Translations under genes and position numbers: made by a program
The notes under the pieces: model-generated
Databases searched by the model: none
Seen by the model: the letters and a program-made list of their open reading frames with translations, nothing else
What the model was told of the DNA's origin: nothing
In this document: one piece after another, positions 31,266 through 40,951 of the stretch
Numbering within the stretch: position 1 is the first letter of the stretch
Layout: each line of letters opens with the position of its first letter
NCBI GenBank assembly: GCA_001295905.1
Contig: LJHT01000040.1
Location: 1-62,124 of the forward strand
DNA: 62,124 nt
From: a beta proteobacterium AAP51
GTDB lineage: Bacteria; Pseudomonadota; Gammaproteobacteria; Burkholderiales; Burkholderiaceae_C
Reading direction: 5' to 3'

Positions 31266-33173
31266 GTGAACAATCAATGGTTTTCGAAGGTCGCCGTCTG
31301 GCTGGTGATCGCCCTCGTGCTCTTCACGGTCTTCAAGCAGTTTGACCGCAGTGCCGCCCCTGGCAGCCAGATCGCCTACTCCGACTTCCTGGAAGAGGTA
31401 CGGGCCCAGCGCATCAAGTCGGTGACGCTGCAGGAAAGCCCGGGCGGTGGCACCGAAATCATCGCCGTCACCAAGGACGACAAGCGCGTGCGCAGCACCG
31501 CCACCTTCCTGGACCGCGGCTTGGTGGGCGACCTCATCGCCAACAACGTGAAGTTCGACGTGCGCCCGCGCGAAGAGCCCAGCCTGCTGATGAGCATCCT
31601 CGTCAGCTGGGGCCCGATGCTGCTGCTCATCGGCGTGTGGATCTACTTCATGCGCCAGATGCAGGGCGGCGGCAAGGGTGGCGCCTTCAGTTTCGGCAAG
31701 AGCAAGGCGCGCATGCTGGACGAAGCCAACAACTCCACCACCTTCCAGGACGTCGCCGGCTGCGACGAGGCCAAGGAAGAGGTGAAGGAACTGGTCGACT
31801 TCCTGAAAGACCCGCAAAAATTCCAGAAGCTGGGCGGTCGTATTCCTCGCGGCGTGCTGCTGGTCGGCCCCCCGGGTACCGGCAAGACCCTGCTGGCCAA
31901 AGCCATCGCCGGCGAGGCCAAGGTGCCTTTCTTCAGCATCAGCGGTTCTGACTTCGTCGAGATGTTCGTCGGCGTGGGCGCGGCCCGCGTGCGCGACATG
32001 TTCGAGCAGGCGAAGAAGAGCGCACCTTGCATCATCTTCATCGACGAAATCGACGCCGTCGGCCGCCACCGTGGTGCCGGCCTGGGCGGCGGCAACGACG
32101 AGCGCGAGCAGACGCTGAACCAGATGCTCGTCGAGATGGACGGCTTCGAGACCAACCTCGGCGTCATCGTGATGGCGGCCACCAACCGGCCTGACATCCT
32201 CGACCCCGCGCTGCTGCGCCCGGGCCGCTTCGACCGTCAGGTCTACGTGACCCTGCCCGACGTGCGCGGCCGCGAGCAGATCCTCAACGTGCACATGCGC
32301 AAGGTGCCCGTGGGCCAGGACATCCGTGCCGACATCCTGGCGCGCGGCACGCCGGGCTTCAGCGGTGCCGACCTGGCCAACCTGGTGAACGAAGCTGCGC
32401 TCTTTGCCGCGCGCCGCAACGGCCGCGTGGTGGAGATGGTCGACTTCGAGAAGGCCAAGGACAAGATCATGATGGGCCCCGAGCGGAAGTCCATGGTCAT
32501 GCCCGAGGAAGAGCGCAAGAACACCGCGTACCACGAAGCGGGGCACGCGCTCGTCGCGCGCCTGATGCCCAAGACCGACCCCGTGCACAAGGTCACCGTC
32601 ATTCCGCGCGGCCGCGCTTTGGGTGTGACCATGCAGTTGCCGGAAGGCGACCGCTACAGCATGGACAAGGAGCGCATGCTCTCCACCATCAGCGTGCTAT
32701 TCGGTGGCCGCATCGCCGAAGAAGTGTTCATGAACCAGATGACCACGGGCGCCAGCAACGACTTCGAGCGCGCCACGGCCATCGCCCGCGACATGGTCAC
32801 GCGCTACGGCATGACCGATGAACTCGGCCCCATGGTCTATGCCGAGAACGAAGGCGAAGTCTTCCTGGGCCGCAGCGTCACCAAGACCACGAGCATGTCG
32901 GAAGAGACCATGCGCAAGGTCGATGGTGTCATCCGCCGCATCATCGACGAGCAGTACGGCATCGCCCGCAAGCTCATCGAGGACAACAAGGACAAGATGC
33001 ACGCCATGGCCCAGGCTCTTCTCGAGTGGGAAACCATCGACGCGGAGCAGATCGACGACATCATGAGCGGCAAGCCGCCCCGTGCGCCGAAGGACTGGAC
33101 CCCTTCGTCGAGCAAGCCGCCCAGCGGTCCGTCATCGAGCGTGGGCACCGACAGCGCACCGGCAGCCGCCTGA
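31266..33173 (+). CDS. ftsH: ATP-dependent zinc metalloprotease FtsH
   Basis: A 635-residue membrane-anchored hexameric AAA protease for membrane and regulatory proteins. Two N-terminal membrane segments (~8-25 and ~100-120) flank a periplasmic domain. The AAA module has Walker A GPPGTGKT, Walker [16 protein letters not shown] and the second region of homology [20 protein letters not shown]. The protease domain has the zinc motif HEAGH (~418-422). GTG 31266 is the start, with AAGGAG five bases upstream. A likely heat-shock promoter and a good terminator bracket the gene. Confidence 0.98.
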   Translation: MNNQWFSKVAVWLVIALVLFTVFKQFDRSAAPGSQIAYSDFLEEVRAQRIKSVTLQESPGGGTEIIAVTKDDKRVRSTATFLDRGLVGDLIANNVKFDVRPREEPSLLMSILVSWGPMLLLIGVWIYFMRQMQGGGKGGAFSFGKSKARMLDEANNSTTFQDVAGCDEAKEEVKELVDFLKDPQKFQKLGGRIPRGVLLVGPPGTGKTLLAKAIAGEAKVPFFSISGSDFVEMFVGVGAARVRDMFEQAKKSAPCIIFIDEIDAVGRHRGAGLGGGNDEREQTLNQMLVEMDGFETNLGVIVMAATNRPDILDPALLRPGRFDRQVYVTLPDVRGREQILNVHMRKVPVGQDIRADILARGTPGFSGADLANLVNEAALFAARRNGRVVEMVDFEKAKDKIMMGPERKSMVMPEEERKNTAYHEAGHALVARLMPKTDPVHKVTVIPRGRALGVTMQLPEGDRYSMDKERMLSTISVLFGGRIAEEVFMNQMTTGASNDFERATAIARDMVTRYGMTDELGPMVYAENEGEVFLGRSVTKTTSMSEETMRKVDGVIRRIIDEQYGIARKLIEDNKDKMHAMAQALLEWETIDAEQIDDIMSGKPPRAPKDWTPSSSKPPSGPSSSVGTDSAPAAA

Positions 33174-33201
33174 GGCAGCAACACTGCCTTTCCGGTGCAC
33201 G

Positions 33202-33229
33202 ACGGGGCTTCGGCCCCGTTTTTCTTTTT
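33202..33229 (+). terminator. Rho-independent terminator after ftsH
   Basis: A 7-bp stem ACGGGGC/GCCCCGT with a TTCG loop, followed by TTTTTCTTTTT. It lies 29 bases after the ftsH stop and ends only 14 bases before folP, so folP must depend on read-through or a promoter inside it. Confidence 0.9.
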
Positions 33230-33243
33230 GCAGACCTGTTTCC

Positions 33244-34092
33244 ATGAGCGTTTTCTGGCAGACCACCCGCTACCGCCTCAGCCTGGCGCGCCCCCTGGTG
33301 ATGGGCATCGTCAACGTCACGCCCGACTCGTTCTCCGACGGCGGCCGACATGCCACCACGGCAGCCGCCCTGGCGCACTGCGAACGTCTGGTGGCCGAGG
33401 GGGCCGACATCCTGGACATCGGCGGTGAATCCACGCGCCCGGGCGCGCACGGTTTGGCCAGCGACGAAGAGCTTGCCCGCGTGCTCCCGGTGCTGCAGGG
33501 CGCTCTCACGCTGGGCGTTCCGGTCTCGGTGGATACCAGCAACCCCGCGCTGATGCAGCACGCGCTCGATGAGGGTGCCGACATCGTGAACGACGTGCGG
33601 GCGCTGCAGCGCCCGGGGGCGCTGGCTTGCGTGGCGGCGTACCCGCAGGCCGGCGTGTGCCTGATGCACATGCGCGGCGAGCCCGACACCATGCAGGCCC
33701 AGACCCATTACGACGATGTGCTGGCCGAAGTGGCCGCCTTCCTGCGCGAGCGCTTGAACGAACTCGCCGCGGTGGGCATTGGCGCCGAGCGCGTGCTCCT
33801 CGACCCCGGCATCGGCTTTGCCAAGGGCCCCGAGCACAACCTCACGCTGTTGCGTGAGCAAGCCCGTCTGGCGCAAGCCTTGCCGCGGCCGCTGCTGGTG
33901 GGCTGGTCGCGCAAAGGCACGCTTGGGCTCATCACGGGCCGGCCCGTGGGCGAGCGCCTGGCCGCCAGCGTGGCCGCAGCGCTGGCCGCCGCACACCATG
34001 GCGCTGCCGTGCTGCGCGTGCACGATGTGGCCGCCACGGTCGACGCCTTGAAGGTGTGGCAGGCCGCCATGCCGCAGCGCAAGCCGGACTGA
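33244..34092 (+). CDS. folP: Dihydropteroate synthase
   Basis: A 282-residue TIM-barrel enzyme condensing 4-aminobenzoate with hydroxymethyl-dihydropterin pyrophosphate in folate synthesis; the sulfonamide target. Signature stretches are intact: VMGIVNVTPDSFSDGG (~19-34), DILDIGGESTRPGA (~55-68), the Asn-Asp in ADIVNDVRAL, LDPGIGFAKGPEHNL, and the C-terminal RVHDVAATVDAL. Start ATG 33244 gives a standard N-terminus. Followed by glmM, the usual ftsH-folP-glmM order. Confidence 0.97.
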   Translation: MSVFWQTTRYRLSLARPLVMGIVNVTPDSFSDGGRHATTAAALAHCERLVAEGADILDIGGESTRPGAHGLASDEELARVLPVLQGALTLGVPVSVDTSNPALMQHALDEGADIVNDVRALQRPGALACVAAYPQAGVCLMHMRGEPDTMQAQTHYDDVLAEVAAFLRERLNELAAVGIGAERVLLDPGIGFAKGPEHNLTLLREQARLAQALPRPLLVGWSRKGTLGLITGRPVGERLAASVAAALAAAHHGAAVLRVHDVAATVDALKVWQAAMPQRKPD

Positions 34093-34190
34093 ACCCGGGA
34101 GCGTGCGCAGAATGATGCACAAGCGCTCTTCGGAGGGGCAGGTAGTCGCCCTGAAGCAGAAGAAAATCAGAAGTCCAGGAGAAGACAAGA

Positions 34191-35525
34191 ATGAGCAGAA
34201 CGTATTTCGGCACTGACGGCATCCGTGGGACCGTCGGCCGCCCTCCGATCACGCCCGACTTCATGCTGCGGTTGGGCCATGCCGTGGGCCAGGTGCTGCG
34301 GCGCAGCCAGCCCCAAGCCACGGTGCTGATCGGCAAAGACACCCGCATCTCCGGCTACATGCTGGAAAGCTCGCTGGAAGCCGGCTTTGCTTCGGCGGGG
34401 GTCGACGTGCTGCTCAGCGGCCCTTTGCCGACCCCGGGCGTGGCCTACCTCACACGGGCCTTGCGGCTCGACCTCGGTGTGGTCATCAGCGCCTCTCACA
34501 ACGCCTTTGCCGACAACGGCATCAAGTTCTTCTCGGCCCGGGGCGAAAAGCTGCCCGACGAATGGGAAATGGCCGTCGAGCGCGAACTGCTGCAGCCGCC
34601 GCAGTGGGTGGAGTCGGGGCGCCTGGGCAAGGCGCGACGCCTGGCCGATGCCAGCGGCCGCTACATCGAGTTCTGCAAGAGCACCGTGCCCCACAGCTTG
34701 TCGCTGCGCGGCATGAAGATCGTGGTCGACGCCGCGCACGGCGCCGCCTACCACGTGGCCCCCGACGTGTTCCACGAATTGGGCGCTTCGGTGGTGAAGA
34801 TCGGCTGCACGCCAGACGGCCTGAACATCAACGCCGGTTTTGGCGCCACTTCACCGCAGGCCCTGGTCGCGGCCGTGGCCGAACACCGGGCCGACTATGG
34901 CGTGGCCCTGGACGGCGACGCCGACCGCCTGCAACTGGTCGACGCCGAAGGCCGCCTCTACAACGGCGACGAGTTGCTCTACGTGATGGCCATGGACCGG
35001 CTCGCCCAGCGGCAGCCCGTGCCCGGCGTGGTCGGCACGCTGATGACCAACGTGGCCATCGAGCAGGCGCTGCGCGAGCGCGGCATCAGCCTGGTGCGGG
35101 CCAAAGTGGGCGACCGCTATGTGCTCGAAGAGTTGGCGGCGCGCGGCTGGCAGCTGGGTGGCGAAAGCTCGGGCCACCTGTTGGCGCTGGACCGTCACAC
35201 CACGGGCGACGGCATCGTCAGCGCGCTGCAGGTGTTGCAGGCCGTGCGCCAGGGTGGCGAGACGCTGGCGGGCCTGCTGGACGGCGTGACGCTGTTCCCG
35301 CAGACGATGATCAACGTGCGGCTGCCCGAAGGCAGCGACTGGAAGACCAACGCGGCACTTGCCGATGCCCAGGCTAACGCCGAGCGCGAACTGGGCCAGG
35401 CCGGCCGCGTGTTGATCAGGGCCTCGGGCACCGAACCCGTGCTGCGCGTGATGGTGGAGGCCAGAGACGCCGCGCTCGGCCGCCGTTGTGCCGAGCGCAT
35501 GGCGCAGGCTGCTGCGGCCGGCTGA
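34191..35525 (+). CDS. glmM: Phosphoglucosamine mutase
   Basis: A 444-residue enzyme converting glucosamine-6-phosphate to glucosamine-1-phosphate for peptidoglycan and LPS precursors. The phosphorylated active-site Ser is Ser102 ([13 protein letters not shown]). The metal-binding loop is DGDADR (~240), sugar specificity GGESSGH (~323) and the phosphate-binding loop [13 protein letters not shown] near the C-terminus. An AGGAG Shine-Dalgarno lies just upstream of ATG 34191. The following 118 bases, to the fasciclin gene, show no further gene. Confidence 0.98.
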   Translation: MSRTYFGTDGIRGTVGRPPITPDFMLRLGHAVGQVLRRSQPQATVLIGKDTRISGYMLESSLEAGFASAGVDVLLSGPLPTPGVAYLTRALRLDLGVVISASHNAFADNGIKFFSARGEKLPDEWEMAVERELLQPPQWVESGRLGKARRLADASGRYIEFCKSTVPHSLSLRGMKIVVDAAHGAAYHVAPDVFHELGASVVKIGCTPDGLNINAGFGATSPQALVAAVAEHRADYGVALDGDADRLQLVDAEGRLYNGDELLYVMAMDRLAQRQPVPGVVGTLMTNVAIEQALRERGISLVRAKVGDRYVLEELAARGWQLGGESSGHLLALDRHTTGDGIVSALQVLQAVRQGGETLAGLLDGVTLFPQTMINVRLPEGSDWKTNAALADAQANAERELGQAGRVLIRASGTEPVLRVMVEARDAALGRRCAERMAQAAAAG

Positions 35526-35643
35526 ACTGGCTGAACCGGCCGGCCCAACGGGCGGGCCCGAACCGACCGCTGGCGCCTGCACCAGGCAAGCGCTCAGCGC
35601 TTCACAGAGGCGCTGGGCGTTGCCGACCAGCGCCAGGCCGTTT

Positions 35644-36141
35644 TCAGCGGCGGGGAGGGGGCGGCGGCATCATCACCTTGTCGATGATGTGCACGACGCC
35701 GTTCGTGACAGGCACGTCGGCCTGTGTGACCAGGGCGTCTTCCACGGTCACGAAGGTGCCGGCTAGGCCCAGCGCCAGGTTGGCGCCCTGAACCGACTTC
35801 ACAGGCCCGGTCTTCACGTCTGCGGCCATCACCTTGCCGGGAACGACGTGGTAGGTGAGCACCGAGCGCAGCAGTTCCTTGTTGGCGGCGAGTTCGGCCA
35901 TGGTCTTGGCTGGAACGGCCTTGAAGGCTTCGTCGCTGGGGGCGAACACCGTGAAAGGCCCGGCACCCTTCAGGGTTTCGGCCAGGCCGGATTCGATGAT
36001 CAGCTTGTTCAGCGTCGAGAGCTGTGGCGTGCGCGCCGCAGTTTCGGTGATGGTGGCCGGTGCCGGCGTGGTCGCGCAGCCGCCCAGGGCGAGGGCAGTG
36101 GCGGCCGCTATCAGGGCAAAGGCGCGCTTGGTCAGCATCAT
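35644..36141 (-). CDS. Fasciclin (FAS1) domain lipoprotein
   Basis: A 165-residue envelope protein made of one FAS1 domain. The N-terminus is a lipoprotein signal with lipobox LGGC (Cys ~22). FAS1 hallmarks: the H1 motif GPFTVFAPSDEAF (~60-72), the YH motif VLTYHVVPG, and the H2-like ending TNGVVHIIDKVMMP. The last residues are a short Pro-rich tail. FAS1 domains mediate adhesion or protein contacts; the bacterial role is largely unknown. ATG 36141 has GGAG nine bases upstream. It is divergent from pstS, and a minus-strand PHO box lies about 80 bases before its start, suggesting phosphate-starvation control. Confidence 0.93.
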   Translation of the reverse strand: MMLTKRAFALIAAATALALGGCATTPAPATITETAARTPQLSTLNKLIIESGLAETLKGAGPFTVFAPSDEAFKAVPAKTMAELAANKELLRSVLTYHVVPGKVMAADVKTGPVKSVQGANLALGLAGTFVTVEDALVTQADVPVTNGVVHIIDKVMMPPPPPRR

Positions 36142-36221
36142 GGAAGCAATCTCCGGAATTGAGGAAGGTGGCGGTGCCGGACGGGGCCAGACCGCTCGGA
36201 GCGCGACGCTATCGCCGCGTC

Positions 36222-36239
36222 ATGACAGTTCCATGAAAG
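36222..36239 (-). promoter_or_regulatory. PHO box oriented toward the fasciclin gene
   Basis: On the minus strand: CTTTCAT-GGAA-CTGTCAT, the 7-4-7 direct repeat bound by PhoB (6/7 and 7/7 matches to CTGTCAT). It lies about 80 bases before the fasciclin ATG. A further CTGTCAT half-site in the same orientation is at 36254-36260. Confidence 0.65.
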
Positions 36240-36276
36240 TCGTTGTGTTTTTGATGACAGTACAGCCGCGAGGAAT

Positions 36277-36294
36277 TTGTCACTTCCCTGTCAT
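36277..36294 (+). promoter_or_regulatory. PHO box of pstS
   Basis: TTGTCAC-TTCC-CTGTCAT, a 7-4-7 PhoB repeat on the plus strand ending 49 bases before the pstS ATG. A weak -10-like TAACGT starts ten bases after the box, the spacing expected when PhoB replaces the -35 contact. The phoB gene itself lies in the same cluster. Confidence 0.8.
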
Positions 36295-36343
36295 CACGGG
36301 TCCCTAACGTTCAGGTCTGTTGTTCAACAGACAGGACTCCTAC

Positions 36344-37384
36344 ATGACCTCGTTCTCCCTCACCCGTGCGCTGGCTGTAGCCGCAGCGACCACCTTGCTG
36401 GCCAGCAGCGCTCTTGCTCAGGACGTCACCGGTGCGGGCGCCACCTTCCCGGCGCCGATCTATGCCAAGTGGGCCGATGCCTATAACAAGGCGACGGGCG
36501 CGAAGATCAATTACCAGAGCGTGGGCTCCGGCGCCGGCATCCGCCAGATTCGTGGCAAGACCGTCGACTTCGGTGCGACCGACATGCCGCTGACCGACGC
36601 CGATCTGGCCAAGGACGGCCTGATCCAGTTCCCGGCCGTCATCGGTGGCGTGGTGCCCGTGGTCAACGTGCGCGGCATTGGCCCTGGCCAGCTGAAGCTG
36701 TCGGGCGAGGTGCTGGGCGACATCTACCTCGGTAAGGTGAAGCGCTGGAACGACCCGGCCATCACCGCCCTGAACCCGGGTCTGGTTCTGCCTGACACGG
36801 CCATCGCGCCTGTGCGCCGCGCCGACGGCTCGGGCACGACCTTCCTGTTCACGAACTACCTCTCGAAGGTGAACGCCGAATGGAAGGCCAAGGTCGGTGA
36901 AAACACCGCCGTCAACTGGCCCACGGGTGCAGGTGGCAAGGGTAACGAAGGCGTGGCCGCTTTCGTGCAGCGCCTGCCGAACTCCATCGGCTACGTCGAG
37001 TACAGCTACGCGCGCTCGAACAAGATGGCCCATGTGCAGCTGCGCAACGCCGCTGGCAACTTCGTCAACCCTGACGATTCCAGCTTCAAGGCTGCCACGG
37101 CTGGTGCCGAGTGGTCGAAGTCGTTCTTTCAAGTCCTGACCCAGCAGCCGGGTGCTGGCAGCTGGCCGATCACGGGTGCCACCTTCATCCTGATGCACGC
37201 CAAGCAGGACAAACCTGCCAGCGCCGCCGCCTCGCTGCGCTTCTTCGAGTGGGCTTTCAACAACGGCGACGCGATGGCCACCGAGCTAGAGTACGTGCCG
37301 CTGCCGGCCGCCGTGAAGGACCTTGTGCGCCGCGAATGGGCCAAGATTCAGGACACGTCGGGCAAGCCGATCGCCTTCAAGTGA
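36344..37384 (+). CDS. pstS: Phosphate ABC transporter periplasmic binding protein
   Basis: A 346-residue periplasmic phosphate-binding protein of the high-affinity Pst system. A Sec signal peptide ends at ALA-QD (~residue 25). The mature N-terminus has GAGATFPAPIYAKWADAY; phosphate ligands are expected in SVGSGAGIRQI, DFGATDMPL and RRADGSGTTFLF, all intact. ATG 36344 has AGGA seven bases upstream. It opens the pst-pho cluster behind the PHO box and is separated from pstC by an attenuator-like hairpin. Confidence 0.97.
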   Translation: MTSFSLTRALAVAAATTLLASSALAQDVTGAGATFPAPIYAKWADAYNKATGAKINYQSVGSGAGIRQIRGKTVDFGATDMPLTDADLAKDGLIQFPAVIGGVVPVVNVRGIGPGQLKLSGEVLGDIYLGKVKRWNDPAITALNPGLVLPDTAIAPVRRADGSGTTFLFTNYLSKVNAEWKAKVGENTAVNWPTGAGGKGNEGVAAFVQRLPNSIGYVEYSYARSNKMAHVQLRNAAGNFVNPDDSSFKAATAGAEWSKSFFQVLTQQPGAGSWPITGATFILMHAKQDKPASAAASLRFFEWAFNNGDAMATELEYVPLPAAVKDLVRREWAKIQDTSGKPIAFK

Positions 37385-37433
37385 TGGGGGGTCGGCGCGG
37401 CACCCTGGTGTTGCCGCCCGACTGAAGATGCCG

Positions 37434-37461
37434 ACGCCCGCCTCGATGCGGGCGTTGTTTT
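37434..37461 (+). terminator. Attenuator-like hairpin between pstS and pstC
   Basis: An 8-bp stem ACGCCCGC/GCGGGCGT, loop CTCGAT, followed by TGTTTT. It ends about 28 bases before pstC. Partial termination here would make more binding protein than membrane complex, as is usual for binding-protein operons. Confidence 0.7.
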
Positions 37462-37488
37462 CCAAAGATCAAGAACAGAGGAGGCGAC

Positions 37489-38511
37489 GTGTCTGCGACC
37501 CTTCCGGCCAAGAACTACATGTCCGACGACACCCCCGCCCATTCCATTCCCGGCGGTTCGCCCCCTACCCACACGCGGCGGTCGCCCTGGGCCGACCGGC
37601 TCTTCGCCATTGCCACGCAGTCGGCAGCCTGGATCACGCTGGCGTTGCTGGCCGGCATCATCGGCTCGCTGATCTACGGCGCGTGGCCGGCCATCCAGGA
37701 ATTCGGCCTGGGCTTCCTCTTCAGCACCGACTGGGACCCCGTCGAAGACAAGTACGGCGGTCTGGTGATGATCTATGGCACGCTGATGACCTCGGCCATC
37801 GCGCTGATCATCGCCGTGCCCGTCAGCTTCGGCATCGCGCTGTTCCTCACCGAGCTGTCACCGAACTGGCTGCGCCGGCCGCTGGGCGTGGCCATCGAGC
37901 TGTTGGCCGCCGTGCCCTCCATCGTCTACGGCATGTGGGGCCTGCTGGTCTTCGGGCCCATCCTGGCCACCTACGTGCAGACGCCGCTTCAGAACACTTT
38001 CGCCGACGTGCCGCTGCTGGGCACCCTGTTCTCGGGCCCGCCCGTGGGCATCGGGCTGCTGTCGGCCGGCATCATCCTGGCCATCATGGTCATTCCGTTC
38101 ATCGCCTCGGTGATGCGCGATGTCTTCGAGACCACCCCCGCCCTGCTGAAGGAATCGGCCTACGGCCTGGGCTCGACCACCTGGGAGGTGGTGTGGAAGG
38201 TGGTGCTGCCCTACACCAAGACCGGCGTCGTGGGCGCCATCATGCTGGGCCTGGGCCGCGCGCTGGGCGAGACCATGGCAGTCACCTTCGTCATCGGCAA
38301 CTTCAGCCAGGTCGATTCGCTGTCCTTGTTCCAGGCCGCCAACAGCATCACGGCCGCGATCGCCAATGAGTTTGCCGAAGCCGCACCCAACATGCACCAG
38401 CCGGCTCTGATGTACCTGGGCTTGGTGCTGTTCTTCATCACCTTCTGCGTGCTGGCACTCTCGAAGCTGCTGCTGCAGCGCATGAAGCGCAACGAAGGGA
38501 AGCTGACATGA
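37489..38511 (+). CDS. pstC: Phosphate ABC transporter permease PstC
   Basis: A 340-residue inner-membrane subunit with six hydrophobic segments. The stretch [16 protein letters not shown] and the EAA-type coupling loop [20 protein letters not shown] are typical of PstC. It starts at GTG 37489 with GAGGAG upstream; an internal ATG eleven residues on is an alternative. The stop overlaps pstA (ATGA at 38508). Confidence 0.96.
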   Translation: MSATLPAKNYMSDDTPAHSIPGGSPPTHTRRSPWADRLFAIATQSAAWITLALLAGIIGSLIYGAWPAIQEFGLGFLFSTDWDPVEDKYGGLVMIYGTLMTSAIALIIAVPVSFGIALFLTELSPNWLRRPLGVAIELLAAVPSIVYGMWGLLVFGPILATYVQTPLQNTFADVPLLGTLFSGPPVGIGLLSAGIILAIMVIPFIASVMRDVFETTPALLKESAYGLGSTTWEVVWKVVLPYTKTGVVGAIMLGLGRALGETMAVTFVIGNFSQVDSLSLFQAANSITAAIANEFAEAAPNMHQPALMYLGLVLFFITFCVLALSKLLLQRMKRNEGKLT

Positions 38512-39374
38512 GCGTCTTCGTCCTCAGCAACACCGCGCGCAAACTGCATGTGCGCCGCAAGCGCGTCAACGCCGTCGTACTAACGCTGTCGCTGTGCGCC
38601 ATGGCCTTCGGGCTGTTCTGGCTGGCCTGGATCCTGTTCGAGACCATCCGGCTGGGCATCGGCGGGCTGGCGATGACGGTCTTCACCGAGATGACGCCGC
38701 CGCCGCAGGCCGATTCCGGCGGCCTGGCCAACGCCATCTTCGGCTCGTTCGTGATGGTGGCGCTGGCCACTGCCCTGGGCACGCCCATCGGCATCCTGTG
38801 CGGCATCTACCTGGCCGAGTACGGCAAGCAGACCTGGCTGGGGCATGTCACCGGCTTCATCAACGACATCCTGCTGTCGGCGCCCTCCATCGTGATCGGC
38901 CTGTTCATCTACGCCGTGGTCGTGGCGCAGGTGAAGAGCTTCTCGGGCCTGGCCGGCATCCTGGCGCTGGCGCTGATCGTCATACCGGTGGTGGTGCGCA
39001 CCACCGAGAACATGCTCAGCCTGATTCCGAACGCGCTGCGCGAGGCGGCCTACGCCCTGGGTGCGCCGAAGTGGAAGGTCATCTCCTCGGTCACGCTGCG
39101 TGCAGCGCGGGCCGGCGTCATCACCGGCATCTTGCTGGCGCTGGCGCGCATTGCGGGTGAAACCGCGCCGCTGCTGTTCACGGCCCTGAACAACCAGTTC
39201 TGGACGTCCGACCTGCGTGAGCCGATGGCCAGCCTGCCGGTGACCATCTTCAAGTACGCGATGAGCCCCTACGAGAACTGGCGCGAGCTGGCCTGGGTGG
39301 GCGTGTTCCTGATCACGCTGGGCGTGCTGGGCCTGAACATCCTGGCCCGCGTGCTGTTCCGCAAGAAAATCTGA
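38508..39374 (+). CDS. pstA: Phosphate ABC transporter permease PstA
   Basis: A 288-residue second membrane subunit of the Pst importer with six hydrophobic segments. Family stretches include [26 protein letters not shown] and the coupling loop [19 protein letters not shown]. It partners with PstC to form the channel. The start overlaps the pstC stop; pstB begins eleven bases after its stop. Confidence 0.96.
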   Translation: MSVFVLSNTARKLHVRRKRVNAVVLTLSLCAMAFGLFWLAWILFETIRLGIGGLAMTVFTEMTPPPQADSGGLANAIFGSFVMVALATALGTPIGILCGIYLAEYGKQTWLGHVTGFINDILLSAPSIVIGLFIYAVVVAQVKSFSGLAGILALALIVIPVVVRTTENMLSLIPNALREAAYALGAPKWKVISSVTLRAARAGVITGILLALARIAGETAPLLFTALNNQFWTSDLREPMASLPVTIFKYAMSPYENWRELAWVGVFLITLGVLGLNILARVLFRKKI

Positions 39375-39385
39375 GAGGCTTCCCG

Positions 39386-40171
39386 ATGGATACCAAGGTC
39401 GACACCGTCGCCGGCGAGAAGATCAAGATCAAGGTCAGCGACCTGAACTTCTACTACGGCAAGTTTCATGCGCTGAAGCACATCAACCTCGAGATCCCCG
39501 AGCGCAAGGTCACGGCCTTCATCGGGCCTTCGGGTTGCGGCAAGAGCACGCTGCTGCGCGTGTTCAACCGCATGTTCGAGCTCTACCCGGAGCAGCGCGC
39601 CGAAGGTTCGGTGCTGCTGGACGGGCAGGACATCATCAAGACCAAGATCGACGTCTCGCTGATCCGCGCCAAGATCGGCATGGTGTTCCAGAAGCCGACG
39701 CCGTTCCCGATGTCGATCTACGACAACATCGCCTTCGGGGTGCGGCTGTTCGAGTCGCTGCCGCGCGTGGAGATGGACGAGCGCGTGGAGTGGGCCCTGA
39801 AGAAGGCCGCGCTGTGGACCGAGGTGAAGGACAAGCTGCAGCAAAGCGGCGCCAGCCTGTCCGGCGGCCAGCAGCAGCGGCTGTGCATCGCGCGTGGCAT
39901 TGCCATCAAGCCCGAGGTGCTGCTGCTGGACGAGCCGTGCTCGGCGCTGGACCCCATCTCCACCGGCAAGATCGAGGAGCTCATCCACGAGCTCAAGACC
40001 GACTACACGGTGATGATCGTCACCCACAACATGCAGCAGGCCGCGCGCTGCAGCGACTACACGGCCTACATGTACCTGGGCGACCTGGTGGAGTTCGGCC
40101 CCACCAGCGAACTGTTCATGAAGCCCAAGAAGAAGGACACCGAGGACTACATCACCGGGCGGTTCGGCTGA
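39386..40171 (+). CDS. pstB: Phosphate ABC transporter ATPase PstB
   Basis: A 261-residue cytoplasmic ATPase powering the Pst importer. Walker [10 protein letters not shown] (~49-57), the PstB-typical [19 protein letters not shown] segment, signature [14 protein letters not shown], Walker [14 protein letters not shown] and switch His in [18 protein letters not shown] dyad hairpin separates it from phoU. Confidence 0.97.
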   Translation: MDTKVDTVAGEKIKIKVSDLNFYYGKFHALKHINLEIPERKVTAFIGPSGCGKSTLLRVFNRMFELYPEQRAEGSVLLDGQDIIKTKIDVSLIRAKIGMVFQKPTPFPMSIYDNIAFGVRLFESLPRVEMDERVEWALKKAALWTEVKDKLQQSGASLSGGQQQRLCIARGIAIKPEVLLLDEPCSALDPISTGKIEELIHELKTDYTVMIVTHNMQQAARCSDYTAYMYLGDLVEFGPTSELFMKPKKKDTEDYITGRFG

Positions 40172-40196
40172 CAACCCCTCGGGAACCTGCTTGTGA

Positions 40197-40216
40197 GGGC
40201 CGCCCATGGGCGGCCC
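40197..40216 (+). other. Perfect GC dyad between pstB and phoU
   Basis: Arms GGGCCGCCC and GGGCGGCCC flank the two bases AT, a 9-bp stem without a proper hairpin loop or T-tract. It lies 20 bases before the proposed phoU start and could be a weak transcript-stabilising or attenuating element. Its central ATG opens a longer phoU frame, which I consider non-native. Confidence 0.4.
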
Positions 40217-40235
40217 TTGCGTCAGAATGCGGCCC

Positions 40236-40937
40236 ATGAGCGACAAGCACCTTTCGACCCAATTCGACGCCGACCTGAGCGGCATCTCGGCCCGCGTGCT
40301 GGAAATGGGCGGCCTCGTCGAGGCCCAGGTGGCGCAGGCAGTGAGCGCGCTGACCCATTTCGACAGCGATCTCGCGGCGGCCGTGCTGCAGAACGAAGAA
40401 CGCGTGAACCAGATGGAAGTGGCCATCGACCGCGACCTCTCGGCCATCATCGCGCGGCGCCAGCCCACGGCGCGCGACCTGCGCCTGCTCATCGCCGTCA
40501 GCAAGGCCATCGCCAACCTCGAGCGCGTGGGTGACGAAGCCGCCCGCATCGCCCGCACGGCGCAGCGGCTGATGAGCGCGGGTGTCTCCACCCGCCTGCC
40601 GGTAGGCGACCTCGGGTTCGAGGCCGAGCTCGCCATCGCCCAGTTGCGCAAGGCACTCGACGCCTTCGCGCGGCTCGACACGGCGCGTGCGCTGGAAGTG
40701 CTGAAGCAGGACGACCAGATCGACCAGGAATTCGACGGCCTGCTGCGCAAGCTCATCACCTACATGATGGAAGACCCGCGCACCATCTCTTCCAGCATCG
40801 ACCTCGTCTTCGTGGCCAAGGCCATTGAACGCGTGGGAGACCACGCGAAGAACCTGGCCGAGGTCATCATCTACGTCGTGAAGGGCACCGACGTTCGCCA
40901 CAGCTCGATGGCCGACGTCGAGAACGCCGTCCGGTGA
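40236..40937 (+). CDS. phoU: Phosphate signalling regulator PhoU
   Basis: A 233-residue all-helical cytoplasmic protein that links Pst transporter state to the PhoR kinase. Two PhoU repeats are present, with metal-binding motifs IANLERVGDEAARIA (~90-104) and AKAIERVGDHAKNLAE (~195-210). Start ATG 40236 gives the usual length; ATG 40206 lies within the preceding dyad and 40227 is also in frame. A CAGAAT hexamer seven bases upstream may be a -10 for a nearly leaderless second transcript. The stop overlaps a GTG that could start phoB. Confidence 0.96.
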   Translation: MSDKHLSTQFDADLSGISARVLEMGGLVEAQVAQAVSALTHFDSDLAAAVLQNEERVNQMEVAIDRDLSAIIARRQPTARDLRLLIAVSKAIANLERVGDEAARIARTAQRLMSAGVSTRLPVGDLGFEAELAIAQLRKALDAFARLDTARALEVLKQDDQIDQEFDGLLRKLITYMMEDPRTISSSIDLVFVAKAIERVGDHAKNLAEVIIYVVKGTDVRHSSMADVENAVR

Positions 40938-40951
40938 GCCGGGCTGCGCAC

